A stretch of DNA of 64,000 nucleotides from JBMTVN01 sp046047235 (GCA_046047235.1 JBJOII010000007.1:5499-69498), one strand, 5' to 3'. Shown: positions 50,447-61,709, counted from the stretch's first letter. Numbers and translations: made by a program. Notes: generated from the letters alone by a model not told the origin.

Positions 50447-53400
50447 ATGAATCGGCACACCTCAATCCACCAGCTCATGCCGCGCGTCCCCTTCCTTCTG
50501 CTCTTCCTGCTCATCGGCAAACCCGTACTATCCGCCCCTACCCCAACCGGCCAGTGGGCCTTCAATGCCAACAACCCCCTCGCAGCCGAAACTGGATCAG
50601 CTCTAACTCTCATCGGCCACCACACCCCGATCAGCGGCATCACCCCGGACGACGGAGCAGTCCGCATCGGTCCAGGCAGCCACTACTCCATGATCCACGG
50701 CCTCCCCGCCACGCCCGGCGACTCCCTGCTGAATACCTACTCGCTGCTGATCGATTTCCGCATCCCTCAAGTCGGCCCCTGGTACTGCTTCTTCCAAACA
50801 GACCCGTCCAACACCTCAGACGGGGACTGCTTCATCCAGGCAAACTCCGGAAAAATCGGCGTCGGCCAAACCGGCTACTCCGCCACAACCTGCCCTCCCA
50901 ACACCTGGCAACGCCTGCTCCTCACTGTAGATCACTCCCAAGGCATCTACCGTATCTACCTCGAAGGTCTCATGATCCTCAACGCCGCTCCCCAGACGCC
51001 GGACGGTCGCTTCTCTCTCGCCCCGGAACTCCTCCTCTTCGCCGATAATGATAATGAAGACAACCCCGTCGATGTCAGCCAGGTTGCCATCTACAATTCT
51101 TGTCTCACTGAAACCGATGCCGCCGAACTGGGGGGACTATCCTCCTCACCCGGCCTGGCAACGATCATCACGCCACCCTACCTGCAGGATCTTCGCCCCG
51201 ACGGCATCACCATCATGTGGGAGACAGACCTGCCGGCAACCGGCCGCGTTGAATTCTGGAACGCGACCGAATCAGGAACAACCGTATCCACTTCCCAGCC
51301 CTCCGGATTCGGGACCGTCATCCACAAGTCCACGATCGCCGGCCTCGCCCCCCATACCCAATACGACTACCAAACCTACCTGAATGACGAACCGGGGCGG
51401 CAGGGGAGCTTCACCACCGCACCCACCGATCCGGTGGACTTCTCCTTCAGCGTCTGGGGCGACAGCCAGGGCTCAAACCACAACGCCTACCCCCCCGACC
51501 CTTACGCCCCCACTACCGCCATGATGCAGCACATGTCTGCCAACGGAGTGCAATTCGGCGTCGCCGTAGGCGATATGGCGGAAAATGGCGCCTCCTACGA
51601 CGATACCCGCCAATACTACCTGAACCGCATCCCCGCCGGCCTGGGCCCCAATATCCCCTGGTTCGTTGCCTGGGGTAACCACGACAGCCATGCCGACGCG
51701 GTCATCCGTAAATTCGCCCACTTCCCCAGCCACCAACGCCCGGGTTACACCCCCGGCTACGGCAGCTACTCCTTCAATTACGCCAACTGCCACTTCATCT
51801 GCCTCGACTACGCCTCGGCCGATACCGATATCGCCTCCTGGCTCGAGTCCGATCTCCAATCCCCCGCCAGCCAATCCGCCCGCTTCACGTTCCTCTTCGT
51901 ACATGTCCCGCCTTACTGCGAACTCTGGATCGACGGCAGCTCCGATTACCGCAACACGCTCGTTCCCCTCATGGAAACCTACGGTGTCGATGCCTGCTTC
52001 AGCGGCCATACCCACGAATATTCCCGCGGTTATCTCAACGATATCTACTACTGCGTCACCGGCGGAGGCAGTTGGCTCGATATCCCTGAAAGCCTCGTCT
52101 ATGACTGGCCCCACATGACCGTGGGAGGTCAACACCTGATCCCCGGACTGACCCGCTCCAGCCCCTCACAAGGAGGCGGCCTCGTGAATGAATACGTCCG
52201 TGTCGATGTCCACGGCAATTCCTTCACCGCCAGTATGGTCGCGTTCAATCCAGATGGCTCGGTAATCGGTGTACTCGACCAATTCTCTCTGCCTCGTATC
52301 CAGGATCCCAACCCGCCCGCAACACCCACCATCGCCGCCCCCCCATCGCTGGATGTCTTCACCACCCCCGAGCTGACACTCCACAGCACCCCCTACTCCG
52401 ACGCGGACCCCGCCGATAACCATCTCCAAACTCGCTGGCGCCTCAGCCGTAATCCCGACCCCCTCGCCGCCACCGATATCGTCCTGGAACAAACCACCGG
52501 CCCCGAAACGCTAACCTGCTCCATACCCTCCGACACTCTCCAACCCGGCCAAACCCTCTACGCCAGCGCCGCCCATATCAACAGCCGCGAAACCACCAGC
52601 CCGTGGTCAGACCCCATCGCCATCGCCATCCTCCCCAACCCGATCTACTCCGAGAACTTCGACCAAACCAAAGAACACGAACTACCCGCGGGCTGGACGG
52701 CATCACACAACACTTCCATCGACATCGATAGCCACGACACAGCCAACCCCCGCTCCAATACCTACCTGACCTGGACGGTCGTTTCGGAGGAACGCCTCGC
52801 CACATTCGGGGCCAACCGCGTCAACGTTCCCGGAATCATCCAGGGCCAATCGCTCTACGCAGAATCCGATCAGCGATCCGGAATCCAGCTCCAATATATC
52901 GAAACCCCTGACTTCAACCTGACCGGCTTCACCAACGTCCACCTCCTCTTTCTCAGCAATTACATGCAGAACCAGGACAGCCTTGGAGCGGTCGAATACT
53001 CCACCAACGCAGGCACCACCTGGTTGCCTGCCCTCTACCTGCTCGATGAACCCGACGTCAGGATGCTCCCCGACACAACCACGGTCGATGGCACTGCCAC
53101 CTTCACAACCCCAGGGAGCGATGTCCCAACCGCAAACGGTCTCCAAGCCTCCGGCGGCACCTACGGGGAACACATCTTCGCCCGCCCCTATGAGGCACTC
53201 GCCCCCTTCGTCTCGCCCCGCACCAACGACGATGCTACGGGCTCCAAACAACTCGAACGTCTCAAGCTGTCTCAGGCCGACGACCAGCCCGCTGTCCGCT
53301 TCCGCTTCACTCTCGTCGGGACCTCCAGCTGGTTCTGGGGCATCGATGACTTCAGCCTCTACGGCACCCCCATGGCGCCAGCCACAATCCAAATCGCATC

Positions 53401-53596
53401 AATGCAGCTGAGGGGGGGACTAATCTCTATCCATTGGGCGACAAGCACCAGTGGATCGTGCCAGATACAATCCTGCAGTGACCTCGCCGATGCAAACTGG
53501 CAGGACGAAGGCGACCCGGCTCCCGCCAGTCAGGGCCAGATCGAGATCCCACCTCCCTCAACCGCACGCTTTTACCGGATCCTGCTCACCCCATAA
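50447..53596 (+). CDS. Exported LamG plus purple-acid-phosphatase-like metallophosphoesterase
   Basis: About 1049 residues from ATG 50447 (ATG 50477 also gives a good signal LLLFLLIGKPVLSA; ORF opens earlier at 50387). An N-terminal LamG-like domain (to ~240) is followed by a fibronectin-like domain (TIITPPYLQDLRPDGITIMW) and a calcineurin-like phosphoesterase: FSVWGDSQG, AVGDMAENG, WFVAWGNHDSH, FVHVPPYC and CFSGHTHEYSRGY supply the metal ligands. Two more beta-rich modules and a C-terminal WxDEGDPAPASQGQ strand follow. The arrangement matches secreted acid phosphatases of the PAP type. Likely role: extracellular phosphate release. Monocistronic. Confidence 0.9.
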   Translation: MNRHTSIHQLMPRVPFLLLFLLIGKPVLSAPTPTGQWAFNANNPLAAETGSALTLIGHHTPISGITPDDGAVRIGPGSHYSMIHGLPATPGDSLLNTYSLLIDFRIPQVGPWYCFFQTDPSNTSDGDCFIQANSGKIGVGQTGYSATTCPPNTWQRLLLTVDHSQGIYRIYLEGLMILNAAPQTPDGRFSLAPELLLFADNDNEDNPVDVSQVAIYNSCLTETDAAELGGLSSSPGLATIITPPYLQDLRPDGITIMWETDLPATGRVEFWNATESGTTVSTSQPSGFGTVIHKSTIAGLAPHTQYDYQTYLNDEPGRQGSFTTAPTDPVDFSFSVWGDSQGSNHNAYPPDPYAPTTAMMQHMSANGVQFGVAVGDMAENGASYDDTRQYYLNRIPAGLGPNIPWFVAWGNHDSHADAVIRKFAHFPSHQRPGYTPGYGSYSFNYANCHFICLDYASADTDIASWLESDLQSPASQSARFTFLFVHVPPYCELWIDGSSDYRNTLVPLMETYGVDACFSGHTHEYSRGYLNDIYYCVTGGGSWLDIPESLVYDWPHMTVGGQHLIPGLTRSSPSQGGGLVNEYVRVDVHGNSFTASMVAFNPDGSVIGVLDQFSLPRIQDPNPPATPTIAAPPSLDVFTTPELTLHSTPYSDADPADNHLQTRWRLSRNPDPLAATDIVLEQTTGPETLTCSIPSDTLQPGQTLYASAAHINSRETTSPWSDPIAIAILPNPIYSENFDQTKEHELPAGWTASHNTSIDIDSHDTANPRSNTYLTWTVVSEERLATFGANRVNVPGIIQGQSLYAESDQRSGIQLQYIETPDFNLTGFTNVHLLFLSNYMQNQDSLGAVEYSTNAGTTWLPALYLLDEPDVRMLPDTTTVDGTATFTTPGSDVPTANGLQASGGTYGEHIFARPYEALAPFVSPRTNDDATGSKQLERLKLSQADDQPAVRFRFTLVGTSSWFWGIDDFSLYGTPMAPATIQIASMQLRGGLISIHWATSTSGSCQIQSCSDLADANWQDEGDPAPASQGQIEIPPPSTARFYRILLTP

Positions 53597-53616
53597 ATCC
53601 CCACTCGCCCAACCCT

Positions 53617-54022
53617 TCGAAATCGCTATCGCTATCGAAATCGGGATCGAACCGCGACTTCGTCGCGAGAACCTAAGAGAGCTCAGAGAGAGGAGAGTAG
53701 CCCACTCGCGCATCCTGGGCAGCCACTCTCTCCCTTCTCCTTCATACAGATAGGGTCACGCTGTTTACGGTGTTCTACGCCGCCGCGTGACCGCCAAATC
53801 ATTGCAGGTAGGGACGCGGCTTGTCCTGGAGTAGCTCGCAGAGCGAAGACGGATGCCCCGCGTCCGCCACTGGATTTCGCTGTGCGAAATCCAACTGGAG
53901 CCCGCAACGCGGGCGACTGACAGGGACAGAATCGCCGGGAGGCGATCACTGAACTTCGCGACCTCGTCGCGGTGATCCAGGATGGCGGAGCCAGAAGAAT
54001 TCGGTGTCGCACCAGCGACACC
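53617..54022. repeat. Hairpin-rich intergenic array
   Basis: The 53597-54069 gap holds no gene but many short inverted repeats: CGCGAC/GTCGCG (53653-53667), GGTCACGC/GCGTGACC (53754-53761 and 53785-53792), GGACGCGG/CCGCGTCC (53812-53819 and 53858-53865), a perfect 10-bp stem TGGATTTCGC/GCGAAATCCA (53871-53893), GCCCGC/GCGGGC (53900-53914), ATCGCC/GGCGAT (53931-53946), CGCGAC/GTCGCG (53957-53971) nested in GATCAC/GTGATC and GGTGTCGC/GCGACACC (54003-54022). ATCGCTATCGCTATCG at its left edge is a direct repeat. Confidence 0.8.
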
Positions 54023-54069
54023 TGTAGTCTGCGCTCCCCGCTATGCCCTTCCCGCTTGGCGCTTACCGC

Positions 54070-55539
<1,470 letters not shown>

Positions 55540-55544
55540 ATCGC

Positions 55545-58500
55545 TCAGTTCTTCATGATTACTTCGTCCAGATTCAAAACCAAATTGGCGGTCATCGTCC
55601 AAGCCGCCAACTGCACGCTGTCCGCGTCCGCCAACGGTGCCGACCCCACCTTCAACAACTCTCCCGCTGCCTCCGGATTCGCCGCGTAATGCTCACGCTC
55701 GTCGTCCAGCACCTGAACCAAATCCGCCACTTCACCCTCACACGGCACCCGCCCCGTGGCCAAATGGAACATCCGCGCAGCCCGCTCGCTGTCCGATTCC
55801 CCGCACTCCCGCATCACCCGCTGCGCCAAACCCCGCGCTGCCTCCACATACTGCGGGTCGTTCAATAACAACAACGCCTGCATCGGCGTGTTCGTCCGCT
55901 CACGCCGCGATGTGCAAGACTCCCTCGAAGGCCCATCAAAAGTGCTCATCTGCGGCGGCGGCGAGGTCCGCTTGATAAAGGTATACAAAGTCCGCCGATG
56001 TACCTTCTCGTCTCCCTCGTCCGCCTTGAACCGCACGGTATTCGAGCCACTATAACCCACCGCAAACCATAGACCGTCCGGCTGCGGAGGCTTCACGCTC
56101 GGACCGCCCATGGTCTCGTTCAGCAAACCCGAAACATAGAGCGCTTGATCCCGCAACATCTCCGCATCCAGCCTCAACCTCGGCCCCCGTGCCAACAACC
56201 GGTTCTCCCGGTCCTTACGCCAGATTTCCGGCCAAACCTTGGAAGACTGCCGGTACGTCCCCGACATCACCATCCGCTTCATGGTCTGCTTCACATCCCA
56301 TCCATCCGCCATGAACTGGGCCGACATCCAATCCAGCAATTTGGGATGACTCGGCGGCTCACCCTGAGAACCAAAGTCCTCCGAGGTCTTCACCAAGCCG
56401 GTCCCGAAAAGCTGCTGCCACAGGCGGTTGACGGTAACTCGACTCGTCAAAGGATGGTCCGCATCCACCAGCCACATCGCATATCCCAACCGGTTGTTGG
56501 GCATGTCCGGCTTCATCGGCGGAAGAATCCCGGGTGTCCGACGATCCACCTTATCCCCGTGCTGATCATATTCACCGCGGTTCAGGATAAACGCCTCCTT
56601 GGGCTCCTTCCGCTCCCGAAACACCAGCGTGGTCGCCACCTGCCGGTTTAACTCGTTCAACTCGTTCCGGGCCCCGTCCAAGGACCCCTTCGCAGCCAAC
56701 ACACCCTCATGCTGCGTCACTTGATTGCGATAATACGCCCGCAATTGATTCTTCTGCTCCTCGCTCCGCTCCGCACCCGGATCCATCGCCAGCTGATACA
56801 CCGCCTCAGGCATGGTCTGCACCTCAGTCTTGATCGCGAAATAATACCCCGATCCCCCGGCGAAGTTCAGGATCTTGATCAGCAAATGATTCTCTCCTGC
56901 CTCCAATGGCACCTCCAGAATTTCCTGATCGGCCGCCGCACCACGATCCACCATCTTGCTCAGCAACCGCTTGTTGTTCAAATACACCCGAATCCCATCA
57001 TCACTCCCCAGCGACAATGTCAACTTCTGCTCCCTCGGCGAAATGATCTTCCGATACAGGAAGTTCGCCGCCATGTCCCCCGGCAAATCCTGATGCACCT
57101 TGCCATCCGCATAATCCGTCCGGCGTTTCCACTTCAATTTCTCCCCCGTGGAAGTATCAAACTCCTCGTCCAGGTTCACCTCGCGACCCTCAGGCCCGTG
57201 ATTCCGGCTCTTCAAATACCTCTCCACATCCTTGAACGGCCCCACGGAGTACCAGTCACCCAAGGCAATCGCCGCAGCATTGGTCGACTGCACCTCCGCA
57301 CCTGACCCCTTGAGACGAACCACGCCCGCCTTCACGCCCCGCGCCGTCACATCCCTCGCCTCAAACCGGTCAGCCTTAAACTGCTCCACCTCCAGCCCGC
57401 CAGTGCGCAAATAATCCGCCTCAAGCTGCTCCGCCTCCAAATACTCGGCATCCAGGGTCTCCGCACTAAATTGTTCCACAGTCAACAACTCCTCCTGCTT
57501 CGATAACTCAGCCCGTAAAGACTCCTCCCACGCAGTCTGCAACTCATCCACTTCCTGCCAATCTCCCGCCAGCTTCGACTCCAAGTCAGCAATCGCCTTC
57601 GTCAACCGCACCCGTCCCTCCCGCTGCTCCTCAGTCGGAACCTCAATCACCGGTGCCGGATCCTTACGGTTCCCATCCAGCGGCGGACCATCCAGGCTGT
57701 TGAAATACGCAAAGCTCGAATAGAAATCCTTCATGGTCAGCGGATCAAACTTGTGATCGTGACACCGCGTGCAGTCCATGGTCAGCCCCATGAATACGGT
57801 CCCGGTCGTCACCACCCGATCCACCACGTTCCGAACGTAAACCTCTTCCTCAATGGAACCACCCTCAGCCGTCGTCACGTTGCAACGATTGAACCCGGTC
57901 GCAATCATCTGATCCTCAGTCGGGTTCTCCAATAAATCGCCCGCCAGCTGATCCACGATGAACTGATCAAAGGCCTCGTTCCGGTTGAACGCCCGCACCA
58001 CCCAGTCCCGATACGCCCACATCTCCCGGTAGTTGTCCAAATGCAAACCGTGCGTGTCGCCATACCGCGCCAGATCCAGCCAGTGACGCGCCATGTGCTC
58101 ACCATAACGCGGTGAAGCCAACAACCGGTCCACCACCCGCTCATAAGCCCCCTCCTTGTCGTCCGCCAAAAACGCCTCCACCTCCTCAGGGGCAGGCGGT
58201 AAACCCGTCAAATCAAAGGTCACCCTGCGAATCAACACTTCCCGCTCCGCCTCCGGCGAAGCACGCAACCCCTCCTTCTTCAAACGCGCCTGAACAAAGG
58301 AATCAATCGGGTTCCGCACCACCCCAAGACCTTCCACCGCCGGCACCTCCGGAAATTCCACCGGCTGAAAAGCCCAGTGCTCCTCCCACACCGCCCCCTC
58401 CGCTATCCATCGCCTCAAGACCTCCACCTGCTCCGGCTTCAATGGCTTCCCGAACTTCGGCGGCGGCATCAATTCAGTCTCGTCATCCGTCGTCACCCGA

Positions 58501-58781
58501 ACCATCAACTCGCTCTTGTCCGCATCTCCAGCCACCACCACCGGATACCCGCCATGATCCCCCAAGGCACCCTCCCTGGTGTCCAGACGCAACTTCGCCT
58601 TCCGCTGCCCCTCGTCCGGCCCATGACACGCAAAACAATGATCCGATAAAATCGGCCTCACCTCCGCCGCAAAATCCACCTCGGCAATCACCCGAACGCT
58701 CGCAACTGACAATCCAATCACAAGTATCCCCAGCCAGCTTGCACGGTCCTCTCGCCAAAAATCTTTTCGTTCCATCGGCAT
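55545..58781 (-). CDS. PSD1/DUF1549-DUF1553 planctomycete-type cytochrome c domain protein
   Basis: 1078 residues from ATG 58781, four bases after AGGAC; TTG 58799 and ATG 58775 are alternatives. A hydrophobic N-terminal anchor (LGILVIGLSVASVRVIA) is followed by the PSCyt1 haem motif CFACHGP with MPP..., then DUF1549 (LTGLPPAPEEVEAFL, HWLDLARYGDTHG, DCTRCHDHKFDP), a central insertion of pentad-periodic sequence and a PA14-like or galactose-binding-like region (LTLSLGSDDGIRVYLNNK), then DUF1553 (NRLGYAMWLVDADHPLTSRV, ALLLLNDPQYVEAARGLAQR). This family is a marker of PVC bacteria and its role is unknown; redox or carbohydrate binding is proposed. Paired with DUF1501. Confidence 0.94.
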   Translation of the reverse strand: MPMERKDFWREDRASWLGILVIGLSVASVRVIAEVDFAAEVRPILSDHCFACHGPDEGQRKAKLRLDTREGALGDHGGYPVVVAGDADKSELMVRVTTDDETELMPPPKFGKPLKPEQVEVLRRWIAEGAVWEEHWAFQPVEFPEVPAVEGLGVVRNPIDSFVQARLKKEGLRASPEAEREVLIRRVTFDLTGLPPAPEEVEAFLADDKEGAYERVVDRLLASPRYGEHMARHWLDLARYGDTHGLHLDNYREMWAYRDWVVRAFNRNEAFDQFIVDQLAGDLLENPTEDQMIATGFNRCNVTTAEGGSIEEEVYVRNVVDRVVTTGTVFMGLTMDCTRCHDHKFDPLTMKDFYSSFAYFNSLDGPPLDGNRKDPAPVIEVPTEEQREGRVRLTKAIADLESKLAGDWQEVDELQTAWEESLRAELSKQEELLTVEQFSAETLDAEYLEAEQLEADYLRTGGLEVEQFKADRFEARDVTARGVKAGVVRLKGSGAEVQSTNAAAIALGDWYSVGPFKDVERYLKSRNHGPEGREVNLDEEFDTSTGEKLKWKRRTDYADGKVHQDLPGDMAANFLYRKIISPREQKLTLSLGSDDGIRVYLNNKRLLSKMVDRGAAADQEILEVPLEAGENHLLIKILNFAGGSGYYFAIKTEVQTMPEAVYQLAMDPGAERSEEQKNQLRAYYRNQVTQHEGVLAAKGSLDGARNELNELNRQVATTLVFRERKEPKEAFILNRGEYDQHGDKVDRRTPGILPPMKPDMPNNRLGYAMWLVDADHPLTSRVTVNRLWQQLFGTGLVKTSEDFGSQGEPPSHPKLLDWMSAQFMADGWDVKQTMKRMVMSGTYRQSSKVWPEIWRKDRENRLLARGPRLRLDAEMLRDQALYVSGLLNETMGGPSVKPPQPDGLWFAVGYSGSNTVRFKADEGDEKVHRRTLYTFIKRTSPPPQMSTFDGPSRESCTSRRERTNTPMQALLLLNDPQYVEAARGLAQRVMRECGESDSERAARMFHLATGRVPCEGEVADLVQVLDDEREHYAANPEAAGELLKVGSAPLADADSVQLAAWTMTANLVLNLDEVIMKN

Positions 58782-58958
58782 TTCGTCCTGTTCAGCCAAA
58801 ACCCCTCCATCAAGTCGTTAAACCGGGAGAATTAGGCGTGTTCAACGGCATTATGCCGCCCTTCCCGCGCCGCGCAAGCGATCTGTCACATTCCCAGACT
58901 TTCAGTTGACAGCCCCACCCCTCTGCGTAAACAATCCACGCCCTTCGACCGCAAAGGC

Positions 58959-59033
58959 GCCAGAGTAGCTCAGCGGTAGAGCAGGGGACTCATAAGCCCT
59001 TGGTCAGAGGTTCGATTCCTCTCTCTGGCACCA
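58959..59033 (+). tRNA. tRNA-Met(CAT), elongator type
   Basis: The acceptor stem GCCAGAG (58959-) pairs with CTCTGGC, followed by ACCA, so CCA is encoded. The anticodon loop ACTCATAAG gives CAT; the T-arm is CAGAGGTTCGATTCCTCT. The 1-72 pair is G-C, unlike initiator tRNA. A modified-CAT Ile tRNA cannot be excluded by sequence alone. Confidence 0.94.
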
Positions 59034-59073
59034 CCCCTTCCACCGAAAACCAAGCACTGAGAAGCTCCGTGCA

Positions 59074-59982
59074 CTATTCGGTTCCCGCGCCCTCCCAAAA
59101 GCCCAAGATTTCCTGCCAGGTAGAAAGGGGCAGGTCCTGCACAGCACCATGTCCGCCAGCAGGCACCTCCCAGAGCCGCTTGGGTCCGGCATACCCCTCA
59201 TACAGACTCCGACCGAAATGCCGTGGAACGATGGTGTCATCCAGAACCACGACAACCGCAACCCGACCCCGATAGGATGCGAGATGCTCCCGGGAGTCGA
59301 ACCGGTCACGAAGCACCCACCGAACCGGCAGGAAAGGATACCGCGCCTGCCCCACATCCACCACGGAGGTATAGGGCGCCAGCAAGACTATGCCCTCAAC
59401 CCGTTCGGGAAACCGCCCCGCCAGATACGCGGCCACCCCTGTACCCAAGGACTCGCCAACCAGAAAGGTCCGCAGGTCGGATCTCATCAATCCCAAACCA
59501 GCCTCCGCTGCCTGATAGAGACTGCTCTCACTCGGCGATCCTCCCCGACCCCCATAACCCGGATACTCCAGCAAATAAACATCGACGTCCTCACACCTGC
59601 CGAGGACATCGGCATAGACGGCAGCCCCCGGTGCAACCCCGCCGTTCCCGTGCAACACCAACACCTGCATCCTGGCAGGCCTTTCGGGCGAAGCTCGAAA
59701 CCAGCCGATGCGTTGTTGTGACTCGTCCCTCCACTCCGTCAATCCGCCATCCACAGCCCACTCGGCGAGATCCGACTCGGGGTATCCTGGCGGGAAGTAG
59801 ATCAACCGTCTCTGCAACAGCCCCATACCGACGACCACAGCCAGATAACCACCCATAACCAGCAAACCCAGCCTGACCCACCATCGGCTCTTGGGAGCAA
59901 CACGGGGGTTCCGTTGCTTTTCCGGGGCTTCTCCTGATTCGAAACGTGAAGAATTCCTGCTCGCGGGACCCCCTGCTGTCAT
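59074..59982 (-). CDS. Membrane-anchored alpha/beta hydrolase (Bem46/ABHD13-like)
   Basis: 302 residues from ATG 59982 (GAGG nine bases before); ATG 60003 is possible. One transmembrane helix (VRLGLLVMGGYLAVVVGMGLL) precedes the hydrolase. LVLHGNGG is the oxyanion motif, LLEYPGYGGRGG a hallmark of the Bem46-type family, FLVGESLGTGVAAYLAG holds the nucleophile Ser, and the late GGHGAV the His. An acid residue falls in LDDTIVP. A serine hydrolase of unknown substrate. Stops 41 bases from the tRNA-Met gene. Confidence 0.9.
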   Translation of the reverse strand: MTAGGPASRNSSRFESGEAPEKQRNPRVAPKSRWWVRLGLLVMGGYLAVVVGMGLLQRRLIYFPPGYPESDLAEWAVDGGLTEWRDESQQRIGWFRASPERPARMQVLVLHGNGGVAPGAAVYADVLGRCEDVDVYLLEYPGYGGRGGSPSESSLYQAAEAGLGLMRSDLRTFLVGESLGTGVAAYLAGRFPERVEGIVLLAPYTSVVDVGQARYPFLPVRWVLRDRFDSREHLASYRGRVAVVVVLDDTIVPRHFGRSLYEGYAGPKRLWEVPAGGHGAVQDLPLSTWQEILGFWEGAGTE

Positions 59983-60112
59983 GGTGAAAACCCTCGTCCT
60001 CATCCGCTGCTGATGCAATTTCGAAATCCATCCGCAGCCTCACCCCCCCGAACCACGGTGCATCCGCCACTGCATTGAATCGTCCCCAATAACGCCGTCG
60101 ACACCATCCGTC

Positions 60113-60137
60113 GTGCGCCAGAAGTAACTGTTACCCG
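60113..60137 (+). repeat. Outer copy of the insertion-sequence end motif
   Basis: GTGCGCCAGAAGTAACTG plus TTACCCG matches the IS end motif (TTGCGCCA...GTTACCCG) in the same orientation as the left end but lies 38 bases outside it. A reversed equivalent lies inside the right end at 61499-61526. Confidence 0.6.
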
Positions 60138-60150
60138 TGGGGAGGATTCG

Positions 60151-61582
60151 TTGCGCCAAAATAGGTGTTACCCGGGCTGGGGGTAGTTTGGGTGTTTCGT
60201 GTTGGTTTGGTTGTGGGGTTCGGATGCGAGTTAGAACGAGCAGGGGGGCGGGCTGCGAGCCTGAGCTCGCGCCCCCCTGCGCTTGGGGTGCAGGAGCCCG
60301 GAGGGGGGTGTGGGGGGAGAGAGTTGTTCACGGGCTTGGAACACGGCGGACCGCGTCGATTTCCTTCAGGCTCTGGCGGACGATCTGCTTGAGCGCAAAA
60401 GGATTAAGGGAGGCCTTCTGCTGCTGCAAGCGCCCTTTGGTTTCAGGACTTACCTCGGGACTGGCCAGAACCCTGGCCAGTGGGGTCTGCGCCGGTCCGT
60501 AGTGACGCTTCATCCTGTCTTTTGTCCTCACCTTGGACTCCAGTCTGAGGCTGGCATGAAAGAAGTTCAGCAGCTGTCCGTAGGCACCCTTGGTCAGGGC
60601 GTTGATCAGAGGCACAACCTCCGGGTTGTCGTAACGCTCGTATCCGAAGTTCTGCCGCACATGCGTCCAGTTCTTCTGTTCGACGTGGGCGTTGTCATCC
60701 TTCTTCCAGGGCCTGCTGCGCGTCATGAACACAGGCCTGGTGCGCTTTTGCAGCCAATCCAGCACATGGTAGTTGAGGAACTCCCCGCCATTGTCACTGT
60801 CCAGGCCCAGCAGGGCAAAAGGCAGGCTTTGCTCCAGATCGCGCAACGCCTCCAGCGTTCCAGCCTGCCCCCGACCCCACATCGCCCTGACTTCAACCCA
60901 GGTGGTGGCGTAATCGACCCCATCGACCATCCAGACAAACTCCCCGGCCGTACTGCCTCCGCACAACGCCGCGGTGTCCACCTCCAGCCATCCCGCCTGC
61001 CCCTCTTCCCACACGCTGCCCCGGATTGGAATCTGGTGGCGAAGCACCGTCCCGGGGCGGGTCAGCGACCTGCCCTTGCGGTGAACCCGGCAGGGCTCCA
61101 GCAACCGGTCCAGAGTACGGGGGCTGGCCATGAGCAGCTTGTCCTTCACCTCCGAGGGCATCCGTCGCTCATACTGCTCATAGGCCGGGATCCACTCCGG
61201 CAGCATGGCGTGCAACAGCCTCCCACAGGCAAAGTCAGTCGCCTGCCAGATCGGTCGAAGCCATGGCAGAAGCCGACCGGGTTCATAGGTCAGGGGCCGG
61301 CCCACGTAAACCCGCGCAGCCGGCTCAGGCCGCACCATACGCAAGGCCCGAATGGCTGCCTTGCGATGATAGCCCAGCAGCTCCTGCGCCTGGTCCGGCA
61401 ACTTGGCTTTGTGTTCCAAACCGGCGTTCAAATACCGGCGCCGCAGCTTCTCCAATACCTCTTTTCGTGTCTTCTGGCTCATGGTCGCGTCCATCCCAGC
61501 CACGGTAACAGTCACTTCTGGCGCAACGTATACTTTCGCTCATTCCCTCAACTCCCCGCGGGTAACTTTCTTTTTGGCGCAA
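60151..61582 (-). mobile_element. Insertion sequence with rve-type DDE transposase
   Basis: Imperfect inverted ends TTGCGCCAAAATAGGT... (60151-60174) and its reversed partner (61559-61582) share TTGCGCCAAAA and GTTACCCG. They are flanked by TTCG at 60147-60150 and 61583-61586, a possible 4-bp target duplication. The 1.43-kb element holds one transposase. Between its left end and the transposase is a G-rich stretch with an 11-bp stem GCAGGGGGGCG/CGCCCCCCTGC (60240-60280). Local + strand composition is the opposite of the rest of the window. Confidence 0.8.
60328..61494 (-). CDS. IS transposase with integrase catalytic core
   Basis: 388 residues from ATG 61494; ATG 61482 is close by. An N-terminal helix-turn-helix (LLGYHRKAAIRALR) is followed by an RNase H-like rve core: first Asp in GWLEVDTAALCGG, second in LLGLDSDNGGEFLN, Glu in DNAHVEQKNWTHVR. 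This D-D-E arrangement and C-terminal basic tail are typical of the integrase-type transposases common in PVC genomes. Complete and apparently intact. It is located within the IS bounded by 60151 and 61582. Confidence 0.92.
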   Translation of the reverse strand: MDATMSQKTRKEVLEKLRRRYLNAGLEHKAKLPDQAQELLGYHRKAAIRALRMVRPEPAARVYVGRPLTYEPGRLLPWLRPIWQATDFACGRLLHAMLPEWIPAYEQYERRMPSEVKDKLLMASPRTLDRLLEPCRVHRKGRSLTRPGTVLRHQIPIRGSVWEEGQAGWLEVDTAALCGGSTAGEFVWMVDGVDYATTWVEVRAMWGRGQAGTLEALRDLEQSLPFALLGLDSDNGGEFLNYHVLDWLQKRTRPVFMTRSRPWKKDDNAHVEQKNWTHVRQNFGYERYDNPEVVPLINALTKGAYGQLLNFFHASLRLESKVRTKDRMKRHYGPAQTPLARVLASPEVSPETKGRLQQQKASLNPFALKQIVRQSLKEIDAVRRVPSP

Positions 61583-61709
61583 TTCGCCATCCCGCAAGGC
61601 TGCTCAGAGCCACCTTGCACAAGCCCGCGGTTGGAAGTACGTTATGCCCATGACCGCCCACGCCCCAACGCATGCACCGCGTTACGGCATCACGTCAGCT
61701 CCGCTTCAA

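Noticed and set aside
60283..61653. Long + strand open frame (456 codons) opposite the transposase
   Set aside because: It is the antisense shadow of a clear DDE transposase and has no recognisable domain.
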